Shown here: positions 35,114 through 42,450 of the stretch, piece by piece | How positions within the stretch are numbered: position 1 is the first letter of the stretch | How the letters are laid out: each line of letters begins with the position of its first letter | From: Nitrospirota bacterium | GTDB taxonomy: Bacteria; Nitrospirota; Thermodesulfovibrionia; Thermodesulfovibrionales; Dissulfurispiraceae | Direction: 5' to 3' | NCBI GenBank assembly: GCA_040752355.1 | Contig: JBFMHE010000001.1 | Span: forward strand, 416,150-460,630 | Length of the DNA: 44,481 nucleotides | Translations under genes and position numbers: made by a program | Notes under the pieces: model-generated | Database searches by the model: none | Seen by the model: the letters and a program-made list of their open reading frames with translations, nothing else | Told to the model about the DNA's origin: nothing

Positions 35114-35283
35114 CCACGGAGCCGATCAGCTTACAGAGCCATTGATCAAAAGCATGCAGCGCCTCCTTATCGCCGCCGTAAGCAGATCGTTCCGCCTGAT
35201 TACTAAGGATGAAGCATTGACTTTTCACGATTTTCCCTCTCCTTCGCATAGTACTGCCGAGAGCCCGTGTTTTCCCTGGACAA

Positions 35284-35299
35284 TGGCATAACAATTGCT
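35284..35299 (+). promoter_or_regulatory. Sigma-54 promoter for the PilZ gene
   Basis: TGGCATAACAATTGCT has GG and GC exactly 10 bases apart (35285-35286 and 35297-35298) and a full TTGCT -12 box. The predicted start lies near 35310, about 140 bases before the PilZ start codon. Confidence 0.7.
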
Positions 35300-35449
35300 T
35301 GATATTCCTAATGTTTTGTAGAGCTCTCGGAAATTAGCGCTATGGTGAGCCCTCCCCGGCTGTCATAGATACTTTTCCAAGGGGGCAGCCGGAGCAGAGT
35401 AGAGAGCCATAAGAAACCAATCATAGACGTTGAGAAAAGGGGGCATTCC

Positions 35450-35791
35450 TTGCAGGATGGTCCGCAATATGCCGGGGCGGAGCGGAGAGAGCACCGGAGG
35501 GAGCATACTTCCGGTTCGGTCTCTATCACGGCATATTTCGGCAATAGCGAGCACCGCAGGGAGCAGCCTCGAGATTACAAGGACTACTATAATAATTCGA
35601 AGTACTATCGGGCGATTACCGGTACGGTCGACCTTATCGATATCAGTTACAGCGGCGTGCGCGTAAAAACATCCCTTCCCCTGGAGCGCGACTGCATTGT
35701 CGAGCTGAACAGTGAGGGAAAGCAGATGGCGCTCGTGCGGTGGATAAGAAGAGGCAGCCAGTTCTACCACGCAGGACTGATGTACCTCTAA
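35450..35791 (+). CDS. PilZ-domain protein (predicted cyclic-di-GMP receptor), 113 aa
   Basis: The short protein carries both PilZ ligand motifs: an arginine cluster ERREHRRE near residues 11-18 (RxxxR) and D-x-S-x-x-G in DISYSGVRV. The rest forms the PilZ beta barrel (VRWIRRGSQFYHAGLMYL). The start is TTG at 35450, 6 bases after AAGGGGG; no ATG or GTG is available in frame upstream. Upstream lie a sigma-54 promoter and a PrsR-type palindrome. It is the only gene on this transcript and is convergent with the HDOD gene, 10 bases apart. It may couple cyclic-di-GMP to EPS output. Confidence 0.78.
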   Translation: MQDGPQYAGAERREHRREHTSGSVSITAYFGNSEHRREQPRDYKDYYNNSKYYRAITGTVDLIDISYSGVRVKTSLPLERDCIVELNSEGKQMALVRWIRRGSQFYHAGLMYL

Positions 35792-35801
35792 GCCCGCAGT
35801 A

Positions 35802-36632
35802 TCACTCCATGAGATGCTCCCGCTGTTTGTTGTAGAGCGCTGAGAACTCTCTCTGCATTTCGCGCATTCTTTCTTTTGTGAGCCCCAGCCCGGTCTCCCG
35901 GGAGGAGGGAGTGCTCCGCGGCCCGATACCGAGCTGAAGACAGAGCGCGTCGGCAGCGGCAACCACGGCACAGAGGTCTCTATGCGTCTCCGCGGCAAAT
36001 CCCGGAAAATGATGCGTATGGTGCCGCTCGATGACGACCTCGAGCAGGGGAGGTAAATTCCATAGGCGGGCGACGACACCGCCAACGCTGCAATGGTCAT
36101 AACCGAGCACTGCCGTTTCGGCCTCGCTGAATGAGTAACCGCCGCGTCCCGTCATCTCGACGATATCGGCGTAGGTCCCGGGAATACTGCGGTTCAGCAG
36201 CGCCTTGCCTATATCATGCAGCAATCCCGCTGCCAGGGCGTCTTCGGGCTTCGCCATTCCCGTCTCCCCGGCGAGGAGTGATGCTGCAAGCGAGACGCCG
36301 AGACTATGGTCCCAGAGAGAGGAGTCAAAGGGATCGTTTTTTCGGTAGAGATCGCGCATTGCGGCGCCGGTAACGAGGGAGATCATCGCATCGAACCCGA
36401 TGAGACTGACAGCAGCGGCAATACTGCTGATATGCTGCCCCCGGTAAAAAGGGGAGTTGGCGATCCTCAGAACCCGGGCGGCAAATGCCTGGTCCCCTGA
36501 GATCGTCGCTTCCAGTTCTCCCATAGAGGTATTTTCCTTCCGGGCAAGCTGCAGGACGCGCAGGGCGATGGGGGGCAGGCTCGGTATATCTATGGTATCG
36601 AGAATAAGCCTCTCGAGGTCATCATTGTTCAT
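35802..36632 (-). CDS. HDOD-domain protein, about 276 aa
   Basis: The HDOD fold is recognisable from IPSLPPIALRVLQLARKE and GDQAFAARVLRIANSPFYRG, then LHDIGKALLNR, which keeps the HD pair although HDOD proteins usually lack phosphodiesterase activity. A histidine-rich helix ERHHTHHF follows. Start placed at ATG 36632, 10 bases after the acyltransferase stop; a TTG at 36671 would overlap that gene. HDOD proteins act in signalling, often with cyclic-di-GMP proteins. Here the output partner is unknown. It is probably the second gene of the sigma-54 unit starting with the acyltransferase. Confidence 0.85.
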   Translation of the reverse strand: MNNDDLERLILDTIDIPSLPPIALRVLQLARKENTSMGELEATISGDQAFAARVLRIANSPFYRGQHISSIAAAVSLIGFDAMISLVTGAAMRDLYRKNDPFDSSLWDHSLGVSLAASLLAGETGMAKPEDALAAGLLHDIGKALLNRSIPGTYADIVEMTGRGGYSFSEAETAVLGYDHCSVGGVVARLWNLPPLLEVVIERHHTHHFPGFAAETHRDLCAVVAAADALCLQLGIGPRSTPSSRETGLGLTKERMREMQREFSALYNKQREHLME

Positions 36633-36642
36633 GATGCCTGCT

Positions 36643-37338
36643 TTACACACCGCATCCTGCGGCTTCGACAAATTCTTTGTACAGTTCGGGATTATTCATC
36701 GAGAGCCTCTTCTCGACATCCTCTATGCAGAGAATATAAGGGGCCCTGAGGCCATGATACTCCACATCGGGACCGATAGGAACGAAATCGAACCCGATAC
36801 GCTGCAACAAGACATGAAGGGCCTTTGCCATGACGGCATACCAATGCGTCAACCCGAGCCGCTTGCTCTCGGCATACATGGCCTTGAAGAGGCCTATAAT
36901 GATCTCCTGGCGCTTTCTTCGCGAATTGGGCACGTCCTCCTGCGAGACATCCTGTCCTTCGCCGGGACTTGCGCTATAGAGAAGGCGGTCAACCGCCCTC
37001 TTCCGGTATTCCTTGCTGATCGCCAGCCTCGAGATCTCGGCAATCCTCTCCGGCCCTATCGCGGAGCAGTCGGCGGTGATCGTACAATGCTTCTCGATGG
37101 GAAACCCCTCGGGTGAATGGAGAATCAGACGGATAGTGCCGAGCAGCTGCCCATAGCGGGAGGCCATGAAATGGACCGAATACTTATCAAAGGCATCGGT
37201 CTCTATTCCCTCCGGGTGATCGTCGGGATGTTCGAAACCCCACTCGTCGACATACACCTTGTACCGCAGCGTGTAAATATCCTGCAGCTCAGCTACACTA
37301 GAAACCTTCGCAAACTCAAAGCCCCAGATATTTTCCAT
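36643..37338 (-). CDS. PEP-CTERM/exosortase system-associated acyltransferase (N-acyl amino acid synthase-like), 231 aa
   Basis: GNAT-like fold related to autoinducer synthases. Key segments are LRYKVYVDEWGFEHPDDHPE, FMASRYGQLLGTIRLIL and AEISRLAISKEYRKR, which match the exosortase-associated acyltransferase family TIGR03694. The product is expected to be an N-acyl amino acid or a similar small lipid; the real substrate is unknown. Upstream is a strong sigma-54 promoter at 37420-37435, so it is likely in the same nitrogen-sigma regulon although no palindrome was found. HDOD follows 10 bases later. Confidence 0.87.
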   Translation of the reverse strand: MENIWGFEFAKVSSVAELQDIYTLRYKVYVDEWGFEHPDDHPEGIETDAFDKYSVHFMASRYGQLLGTIRLILHSPEGFPIEKHCTITADCSAIGPERIAEISRLAISKEYRKRAVDRLLYSASPGEGQDVSQEDVPNSRRKRQEIIIGLFKAMYAESKRLGLTHWYAVMAKALHVLLQRIGFDFVPIGPDVEYHGLRAPYILCIEDVEKRLSMNNPELYKEFVEAAGCGV

Positions 37339-37419
37339 AGGGTCCCCTCTTTGACGGCGCTTATCGCCTCGTTATTCCTGCCCGCGACTGCCGAACCTGC
37401 ACCAACGTTCAGAAAGACT

Positions 37420-37435
37420 TGCAACAACCATACCA
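37420..37435 (-). promoter_or_regulatory. Sigma-54 promoter for the acyltransferase-HDOD unit
   Basis: Minus strand TGGTATGGTTGTTGCA has GG and GC 10 bases apart and a full TTGCA -12 box; only two -24 positions deviate from TGGCACG. It lies about 85 bases before the ATG at 37338. Confidence 0.7.
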
Positions 37436-37477
37436 GTCCCTCAAAGGAATCAACCCGTTCCCCGTATATATCGCAAC

Positions 37478-37492
37478 AACGGTATCACCGTT
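37478..37492. promoter_or_regulatory. 15-bp inverted repeat upstream of the sigma-54 promoter
   Basis: AACGGT-ATC-ACCGTT is a perfect inverted repeat with a 3-base spacer, about 55 bases upstream of the promoter. It is a candidate activator site but differs from the PrsR-type palindrome. Confidence 0.35.
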
Positions 37493-37639
37493 TTATCTAT
37501 CGGGAAATTGGTATGCAGCATAAGCGGCGGTCATTCCGTAAGACAGCGGTTCCTCTCGCGCTCAGAGGCCGGGTTCGTCTCTTCCGGTGAGTATTTATCG
37601 GAAACCTTCGATAATAAACAGTAGATGCGGCTGATCCGG

Positions 37640-37668
37640 TTGTCCCTTCTGCAACACCGCGATACAAT
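37640..37668 (+). promoter_or_regulatory. Sigma-70-like promoter for the flavoprotein gene
   Basis: TTGTCC, 17-base spacer, TACAAT. It lies about 95 bases before the ATG at 37762 and immediately before a 10-bp tandem repeat. Confidence 0.5.
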
Positions 37669-37672
37669 GGAG

Positions 37673-37696
37673 CACAGGGGATCACAGGGGATCACA
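37673..37696 (+). repeat. 10-bp tandem repeat CACAGGGGAT, 2.4 copies
   Basis: Two perfect CACAGGGGAT units (37673-37682 and 37683-37692) and a partial CACA third follow the promoter directly. The period is close to one DNA turn, so a cooperative operator is possible. Confidence 0.7.
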
Positions 37697-37761
37697 TATG
37701 CCGTGCGATAGTTTTCGGGCTGTGAGCAGCCCTCTGCCGCTACGAAAGGAGCGCATTTGCC

Positions 37762-39357
37762 ATGATCGCCGAGGCTCTGCAGGAATGCAAGAAAGCAATA
37801 GGGAACGAGCATGTACGGACCGGCCCCGAAGCGCTGGCCCGTTATCACTGGGGCGATATCCCGGCAGAGGTAAGCATCGCTGCGGCAGTGCTCCCGGGCA
37901 GCACGGAAGAGATGCAGAAACTCGTCAACATAGCCCGGGAATATAACATCGCACTCTACCCCGTAAGCACCGGGAACAACTGGGGATATGGTGCAGCGCG
38001 GCCGGTGACGAACGGAAACATCATCCTGGACCTGGTACGGATGGACAGGATTATCGAGGTGAATACCGAGCTCGCCTATGCGGTCATCGAGCCGGGCGTT
38101 ACCCAGGCGAAGCTTCATCGGTACCTGGAGGAGAATAAGATACCGCTCATGATCGATCCCACCGGCGCGGGGCCGAGCTGCAGCATACTCGGCAACACCC
38201 TCGAGCGGGGCTACGGCATTACTCCCTATGGCGACCATTTCATGTGCCAATGCGGGATGGAGGTCGTCCTCGCCAGCGGCAAGGTCCTGAATACGGGGTT
38301 CGGCCACTACGAAAACGCAAAGACGACCTACCTCTTCAAGTGGGGCACCGGACCCTATCTCGATGGCATCTTTACCCAGTCCAACTTCGGGATCGTCACG
38401 AAGATCGGCGTCTGGCTCATGCCGAAGCCCGAGCATGTCGAGGCCTGCTACTTCGCTATCAATGACGATCAAATGCTCGGCGGCCTCATCGACGGGGTAC
38501 GCACCCTGCTCTTACAGGGCATCGTCAGAGGACCCCTCAATCTGCTGCACCGGAACAGGGCACTCACCCTGCTCATGCATTATCCGTGGGAAGAGATGAA
38601 GGGTATGACCCCCCTGTCGGAAGAGGTCGCGAGCCGGCTGGCGAAGAAGAACCGCGTCGGCGTCTGGAACGGCGTCGGGGCTCTGTACGGAACCAGGAAG
38701 CAGGTGCAGTCCGCGAAGAGTGCAGTGAAGGAGGTGCTTGCAGGAAAGGTTTCGGAACTGCACTTTGTTTCGGCAGCCACGATCTCGCTCCTCGAGCGGT
38801 TCCAGCGCCCTATCGGCATGGTGCTCGGGGTCGATATGTCGAAGACGGTGGGTGCTGTCAAGGCATCCTTCGGCATCCTGAACGGCATTCCGAACGAGGT
38901 GGCGCTCTCCACGCCGTACTGGAGAGCGCGCAGGAGCAAACCTGAGCACACCATCAATCCTGCAAGGGACAACTGCGGAGTCATCTGGCTGTCTCCGGTC
39001 ATCCCGATGACGCACCGGCATGTTGCGGAGTTCAGAGAGCTCGTGGAGCCTATCTTTCACAAGTACCGCTTCGACTGCTGCCTGACCCTCACCCCCGTTA
39101 ATCCGCGCTGCTTCGACTGCACGGCTCCCATACTCTATGACAGGAACGATCCCGATGACAGGTCCAGGGCCGATGCATGCTACCATGAGCTGCTCGGCAT
39201 CTGCATGGAAAACGGCTATATTCCCTATCGCTTCGGCATTCAATCGATGGCTGAACTTACGGGAAGAAACGACGTATTCTGGGGCACTGTGGATGCCCTG
39301 AAAAAGGCGCTCGACCCGCAGGGCATCCTGGCGCCGGGCCGCTACTCGAGGGCATAA
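37762..39357 (+). CDS. 4-cresol-dehydrogenase-like FAD oxidoreductase (VAO/PCMH family), 531 aa
   Basis: The FAD-binding PCMH domain (about 40-235) closely follows 4-cresol dehydrogenase flavoprotein subunits: STGNNWGYGAARPVTNG, VIEPGVTQAKLHRYLEENKI, YGITPYGDHFMCQCGMEVVL and FTQSNFGIVTKIGVWLMPKP. The C-terminal cap (about 240-531) has WLSPVIPMTHRHVAEF and YDRNDPDDRSRA. Members hydroxylate or oxidise para-alkylphenols and aromatic alcohols and often hold FAD covalently. No cytochrome subunit gene adjoins it, so electrons may go to oxygen or another carrier. GAAAGGAG precedes the ATG. Transcribed opposite to its neighbours, from its own promoter. Not an obvious EPS function. Confidence 0.88.
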   Translation: MIAEALQECKKAIGNEHVRTGPEALARYHWGDIPAEVSIAAAVLPGSTEEMQKLVNIAREYNIALYPVSTGNNWGYGAARPVTNGNIILDLVRMDRIIEVNTELAYAVIEPGVTQAKLHRYLEENKIPLMIDPTGAGPSCSILGNTLERGYGITPYGDHFMCQCGMEVVLASGKVLNTGFGHYENAKTTYLFKWGTGPYLDGIFTQSNFGIVTKIGVWLMPKPEHVEACYFAINDDQMLGGLIDGVRTLLLQGIVRGPLNLLHRNRALTLLMHYPWEEMKGMTPLSEEVASRLAKKNRVGVWNGVGALYGTRKQVQSAKSAVKEVLAGKVSELHFVSAATISLLERFQRPIGMVLGVDMSKTVGAVKASFGILNGIPNEVALSTPYWRARRSKPEHTINPARDNCGVIWLSPVIPMTHRHVAEFRELVEPIFHKYRFDCCLTLTPVNPRCFDCTAPILYDRNDPDDRSRADACYHELLGICMENGYIPYRFGIQSMAELTGRNDVFWGTVDALKKALDPQGILAPGRYSRA

Positions 39358-39385
39358 GCTGTTATGAGGGCGGGTAAACGATCGT

Positions 39386-40108
39386 CTAAGGTTCTGCCGA
39401 GAGAGGCGTGATCGTCCTTCTAATCCTGCGGGCAGCGAGCTCAGCCAGGGGAATCAGAAAGCGCCGCCCCAGCAGCCCGACCGAAAGCCACATGGTGGCA
39501 AACCAGTAGGGGATGCCGAGGAAGTCGGGATCGGGATATTCCCAGAGCCCTGCCGAGACGCCGAACAGCTCGACAACAAGCCCCAGCACGAGGGCCGAGA
39601 GCGCATAAACGAGATCGTACCGCTCGTGGAACATCAGGAAAAGAACTGCTGTCGAGACGAGCGTCGCTCCCCAAAGCATATCCGAACTGCCGGAAAAAAC
39701 CGAAAAACAGAAGCCTGTCAGAAAAAGGCCGAAGAAGGCATTCCACTGCAGACGCACCGTGACGGCCGGCTCGCCGATAAACCGCTTCAATGCAAGATAG
39801 TAAACCCCCCAGAGGAAGGGTTCATAGTAGGGCATCAGCAGAACATCCTTATGAGTAAAAGCGAATCCCCCTGTTTTGAGCACCGCGTAATTCTGTCCGA
39901 GGAAGAAGAGGGAGGCGATAGAGAAGATGAGCGCGTCATCGAGGCCCCAGGGGCGGAAGAGTACTATCCAGAAAGGGATGAGTACCGCCGCTGCCAAAAG
40001 CGTATTTTCTACGAGATAAACAATACCGAGCGTCGCGAGCATGCCGAAGACGACATTCACCCTTCTGAGCCCCGGTGCCGAATGGACCAACCCCATGGCA
40101 TCTAGCAT
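39386..40108 (-). CDS. Integral membrane protein of unknown function, 240 aa
   Basis: Seven or eight hydrophobic segments. A C-terminal motif GLWEYPDPDFLGIPYWFATM resembles the end of small multi-pass membrane families (DUF2878-like), but the match is too loose to name. Polar loops are short. The start codon lies in the terminator hairpin of the upstream gene (40105-40143) and has no ribosome site; ATG 40096 is an alternative. It is convergent with the flavoprotein gene, 28 bases apart. Function unknown. Confidence 0.6.
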   Translation of the reverse strand: MLDAMGLVHSAPGLRRVNVVFGMLATLGIVYLVENTLLAAAVLIPFWIVLFRPWGLDDALIFSIASLFFLGQNYAVLKTGGFAFTHKDVLLMPYYEPFLWGVYYLALKRFIGEPAVTVRLQWNAFFGLFLTGFCFSVFSGSSDMLWGATLVSTAVLFLMFHERYDLVYALSALVLGLVVELFGVSAGLWEYPDPDFLGIPYWFATMWLSVGLLGRRFLIPLAELAARRIRRTITPLSAEP

Positions 40109-40143
40109 AAAACAAAGAGGGCCGGTTCGTCACCAGCCCTCTT
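40105..40143 (-). terminator. Rho-independent terminator after the PEP-CTERM gene 40172-41020
   Basis: Minus strand: AAGAGGGC, 13-base loop, GCCCTCTT, then TGTTTTA. The stem sits at 40115-40143. Confidence 0.75.
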
Positions 40144-40171
40144 CGCGTTCTGCTGAGAACAAGAAGTGTGG

Positions 40172-41020
40172 TTATCTCTTCCTGTTCCTGTAGCCCAGTC
40201 CTGCGAGACCGAGAAGTCCTGCGCCGAGGAGCACGATCGTGCCGGGCTCGGGAACGGCATACGCCGTCACCGGATCGTCACTGTTCGTGGTCCATCCTTC
40301 GGCAGGGAAGCCGAGGCGCGGGAAGCTGCTGTTGGAGAACAGATCTGCTAATCCGCTCAAGAGCCAATCGCTATCGAACGTAGAGGCGAAATCGCCCGAC
40401 CCCGGGATGATGCTCCAGTACGCTTTCCCGTCACCGGTGAACGGATTCGTTGAAGAAAACGTTCCGCTCAGCGTAGTTGTCGAATCGCCCTGGTTAAACA
40501 GGATGCCGGGTACGGCAAGGGCGCTGAAGAAGGAGCTCCCCACCGTCGTGTTCGTGAACTTCGGCAGGCCGTCGACACCGATGGATAAGTTGTTCATCGG
40601 ATTGTTGTCATTGTCGGGGTCTGCACTGAACGTCTGTGAGGAACTATAGTACATATCGAGCCTGCCCCCGGTCGCGTCAATCTGCAATGCCGGAAGAGCA
40701 CCGACATTTTTCCATACATCGAACCCGTAAAATATGCCGGTTATCTGCCCGCCGTCATTTTCAGACCAGATCTGTCCGTTCAGACCCTGTACAGAAGTGA
40801 CCTTGAGGATACCGTAGTTGTCGCCCATGTACACTGACTGATTTCCGCTGGTGAGGGTAAGGCCGGTCCCACGGTTCGTGTTATTGACTATGTTCTCCCA
40901 GTTTTCATACTTGATCGAAATCGGTCCTGCATAGCCGTCCAGCGAGAAAGCGAAGGCTCCGGATGCCAGGAGCACCACGCACGCGCCCACCGTAAGCACA
41001 AAAGACATTAACTTTTTCAT
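40172..41020 (-). CDS. PEP-CTERM sorting domain protein, 282 aa
   Basis: The start is ATG 41020 (MKKLMSFVLT), 6 bases after AAGGAGGTG; a longer frame from 41074 exists but lacks a ribosome site. Signal peptide about 1-25 (ending GAFAF). The ectodomain is rich in Gly, Ser, Asn and Thr with beta strands. The sorting tail is AVPEPGTIVLLGAGLLGLAG then basic YRNRKR. No enzymatic motif. A perfect sigma-54 promoter and a 37-bp palindrome lie upstream, so it is a strong candidate for PrsR control. Divergent from a second PEP-CTERM gene. Confidence 0.92.
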   Translation of the reverse strand: MKKLMSFVLTVGACVVLLASGAFAFSLDGYAGPISIKYENWENIVNNTNRGTGLTLTSGNQSVYMGDNYGILKVTSVQGLNGQIWSENDGGQITGIFYGFDVWKNVGALPALQIDATGGRLDMYYSSSQTFSADPDNDNNPMNNLSIGVDGLPKFTNTTVGSSFFSALAVPGILFNQGDSTTTLSGTFSSTNPFTGDGKAYWSIIPGSGDFASTFDSDWLLSGLADLFSNSSFPRLGFPAEGWTTNSDDPVTAYAVPEPGTIVLLGAGLLGLAGLGYRNRKR

Positions 41021-41124
41021 TCCTTTCACCTCCTTTTTATTGTGACTAGACCTGCTAACTAGGATATTTTCCATTTCTATTGCCCCCTTTCGGTTTTCGT
41101 GAGCGAACTATGATGTCTCATAGT

Positions 41125-41141
41125 TTGCAATCCGCGTGCCA
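41125..41141 (-). promoter_or_regulatory. Consensus sigma-54 promoter for PEP-CTERM gene 40172-41020
   Basis: Minus strand TGGCACGCGGATTGCAA matches TGGCACG-N4-TTGCA at every conserved position. The -12 GC (41127-41128) is 96 bases from the centre of the palindrome at 41205-41241. Confidence 0.9.
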
Positions 41142-41204
41142 AACTTATAAGGGGTTGAAACTCTGTCCTTTTGTAAAAAAAATCGACTTTCTAACTGCCT
41201 TGAT

Positions 41205-41241
41205 TGTTAAGTTTTCCGACAAAACGTCGGGAAACTTAACA
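41205..41241. promoter_or_regulatory. 37-bp palindrome, predicted PrsR enhancer site (copy 3), shared by two divergent genes
   Basis: Half-sites TGTTAAGTTTTCCGACA and, in reverse complement, TGTTAAGTTTCCCGACG are separated by AAA. It has the same 17+3+17 layout as copy 1. One site lies between divergent PEP-CTERM genes, each with its own sigma-54 promoter. Confidence 0.78.
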
Positions 41242-41445
41242 GTTTCCCGAGCTGCAGCAAAATTATCTCACCATTCTGAACGACTTTAATGAAATCAGCC
41301 CGTCCGCTTTACTTTGCAAACAGGCCCAAACTGACTGGTGGACTGTCAGGAAAAGCGGACATCGGTTCCGGAGTCCCTGTGCTCTGCCATCGCAAACAAT
41401 TAAATTTATTATGATTTCCCCTATTGGTTTTTCACTTTATCTGTT

Positions 41446-41461
41446 TGGTATGAAATGTGCA
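41446..41461 (+). promoter_or_regulatory. Sigma-54 promoter for PEP-CTERM gene 41527-42387
   Basis: TGGTATGAAATGTGCA has GG and GC 10 bases apart and a near-consensus -12 box (GTGCA). It lies about 65 bases before the ATG and about 236 bases from the palindrome centre. Confidence 0.6.
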
Positions 41462-41526
41462 TGATTTAAAGACTATAAAGGAATACACGATCACTTTAAA
41501 AAAGGCGGGATTGAGGAGGCATTTTA

Positions 41527-42387
41527 ATGAAGAAACTATTTACTGCAGCCTGCATACTCGGCCTTTTGCTGTCAGCCCCGCCTGTCGAGGCAATACCCGT
41601 ACTGCAGGTCGGAGCTCCTGCAGGCGCCGGGGATACAGGCACGTATGCCGACTATATACCCTCCCTTTCGAATCCTGTTGAAGAGGATACTGCGGTGACC
41701 TCGGGCAACATCATATACGCTGCCGGCGCATACAAGCAGGATGACGTCATCCGGGTCGGCGGGAGGTATAGCGGCCCTGAGGGAACCGGGAAGAACTGGT
41801 CCGACTTCGGCTTCAATGGCGCTTACTTCAATAGCGCAGGTGCAGTCCTTATGGCGACGGTTCCCGACGGCACCCTTTCGATGGGGACGCTGACCGTGAA
41901 CGGGAGCAGCCCCATCTATACTTCCTCATTATACGAATACGGCTTTATTGTTCCCAGCCCTCCGTCAAATCATGCGCCGATACAGAACCAGGATTATCTC
42001 TTTTTCGATATCGGGAATTTTCTGAACAGTCTGAACGCCGTCCCGAATTTCGCAGAAGAGCCGGGCGATACAGGTTTTGTTAATGGTGAAATAAAGAAGC
42101 TCCTGATCAGCGTAACCGGTTACGAGTGGGTGCATTTCGATGTCTTCGCATTGGTCACGGAGACCGAGGAGGTCAGGGAGGTCACCGGCAGCGGCAGGAA
42201 GAGAGCGGTCAAGTATACGACCCTTGTCAGCAACACGGATATCGAGGGAAACCCCGGCTCCCATGATGCCACCTGGAAAGGCGACGGCGGCGGCAGCAGC
42301 GAGGTGCCCGAGCCCGGCACGATCGTGCTCCTCGGCAGCGGTCTTCTGGGGCTTGCGCTCTTCGGAAGGAGAAAGCTCAGGAAGTGA
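41527..42387 (+). CDS. PEP-CTERM sorting domain protein (choice-of-anchor type), 286 aa
   Basis: Signal peptide about 1-22 (ending PPVEA). The ectodomain has a beta-sandwich look (YLFFDIGNF, SVTGYEWVHFDVFALVTE, NPGSHDATW) like choice-of-anchor proteins. The sorting tail is VPEPGTIVLLGSGLLGLALF followed by GRRKLRK. A basic stretch GSGRKRAVKYTTL near 218-230 could be a protease-sensitive loop. A ribosome site GATTGAGGAGG precedes the ATG. Expressed from a sigma-54 promoter with a palindrome shared with the divergent neighbour. Function otherwise unknown. Confidence 0.92.
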   Translation: MKKLFTAACILGLLLSAPPVEAIPVLQVGAPAGAGDTGTYADYIPSLSNPVEEDTAVTSGNIIYAAGAYKQDDVIRVGGRYSGPEGTGKNWSDFGFNGAYFNSAGAVLMATVPDGTLSMGTLTVNGSSPIYTSSLYEYGFIVPSPPSNHAPIQNQDYLFFDIGNFLNSLNAVPNFAEEPGDTGFVNGEIKKLLISVTGYEWVHFDVFALVTETEEVREVTGSGRKRAVKYTTLVSNTDIEGNPGSHDATWKGDGGGSSEVPEPGTIVLLGSGLLGLALFGRRKLRK

Positions 42388-42414
42388 ACGATAGAACTGC
42401 CCGGGTATGAGCGT

Positions 42415-42450
42415 GAGGGGAGGACGGCAGCCGTCCTCCCCTCTCTTTAT
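42415..42450 (+). terminator. Rho-independent terminator after PEP-CTERM gene 41527-42387
   Basis: GAGGGGAGGACGGC pairs with GCCGTCCTCCCCTC almost without a loop, followed by TCTTTATTTAT. It lies 27 bases after the stop. Confidence 0.85.

Noticed and set aside
37531-38472. Minus-strand open frame opposite the 5' part of the flavoprotein gene
   Set aside because: The plus strand gives a clear PCMH-family protein; this frame has no recognisable motif.
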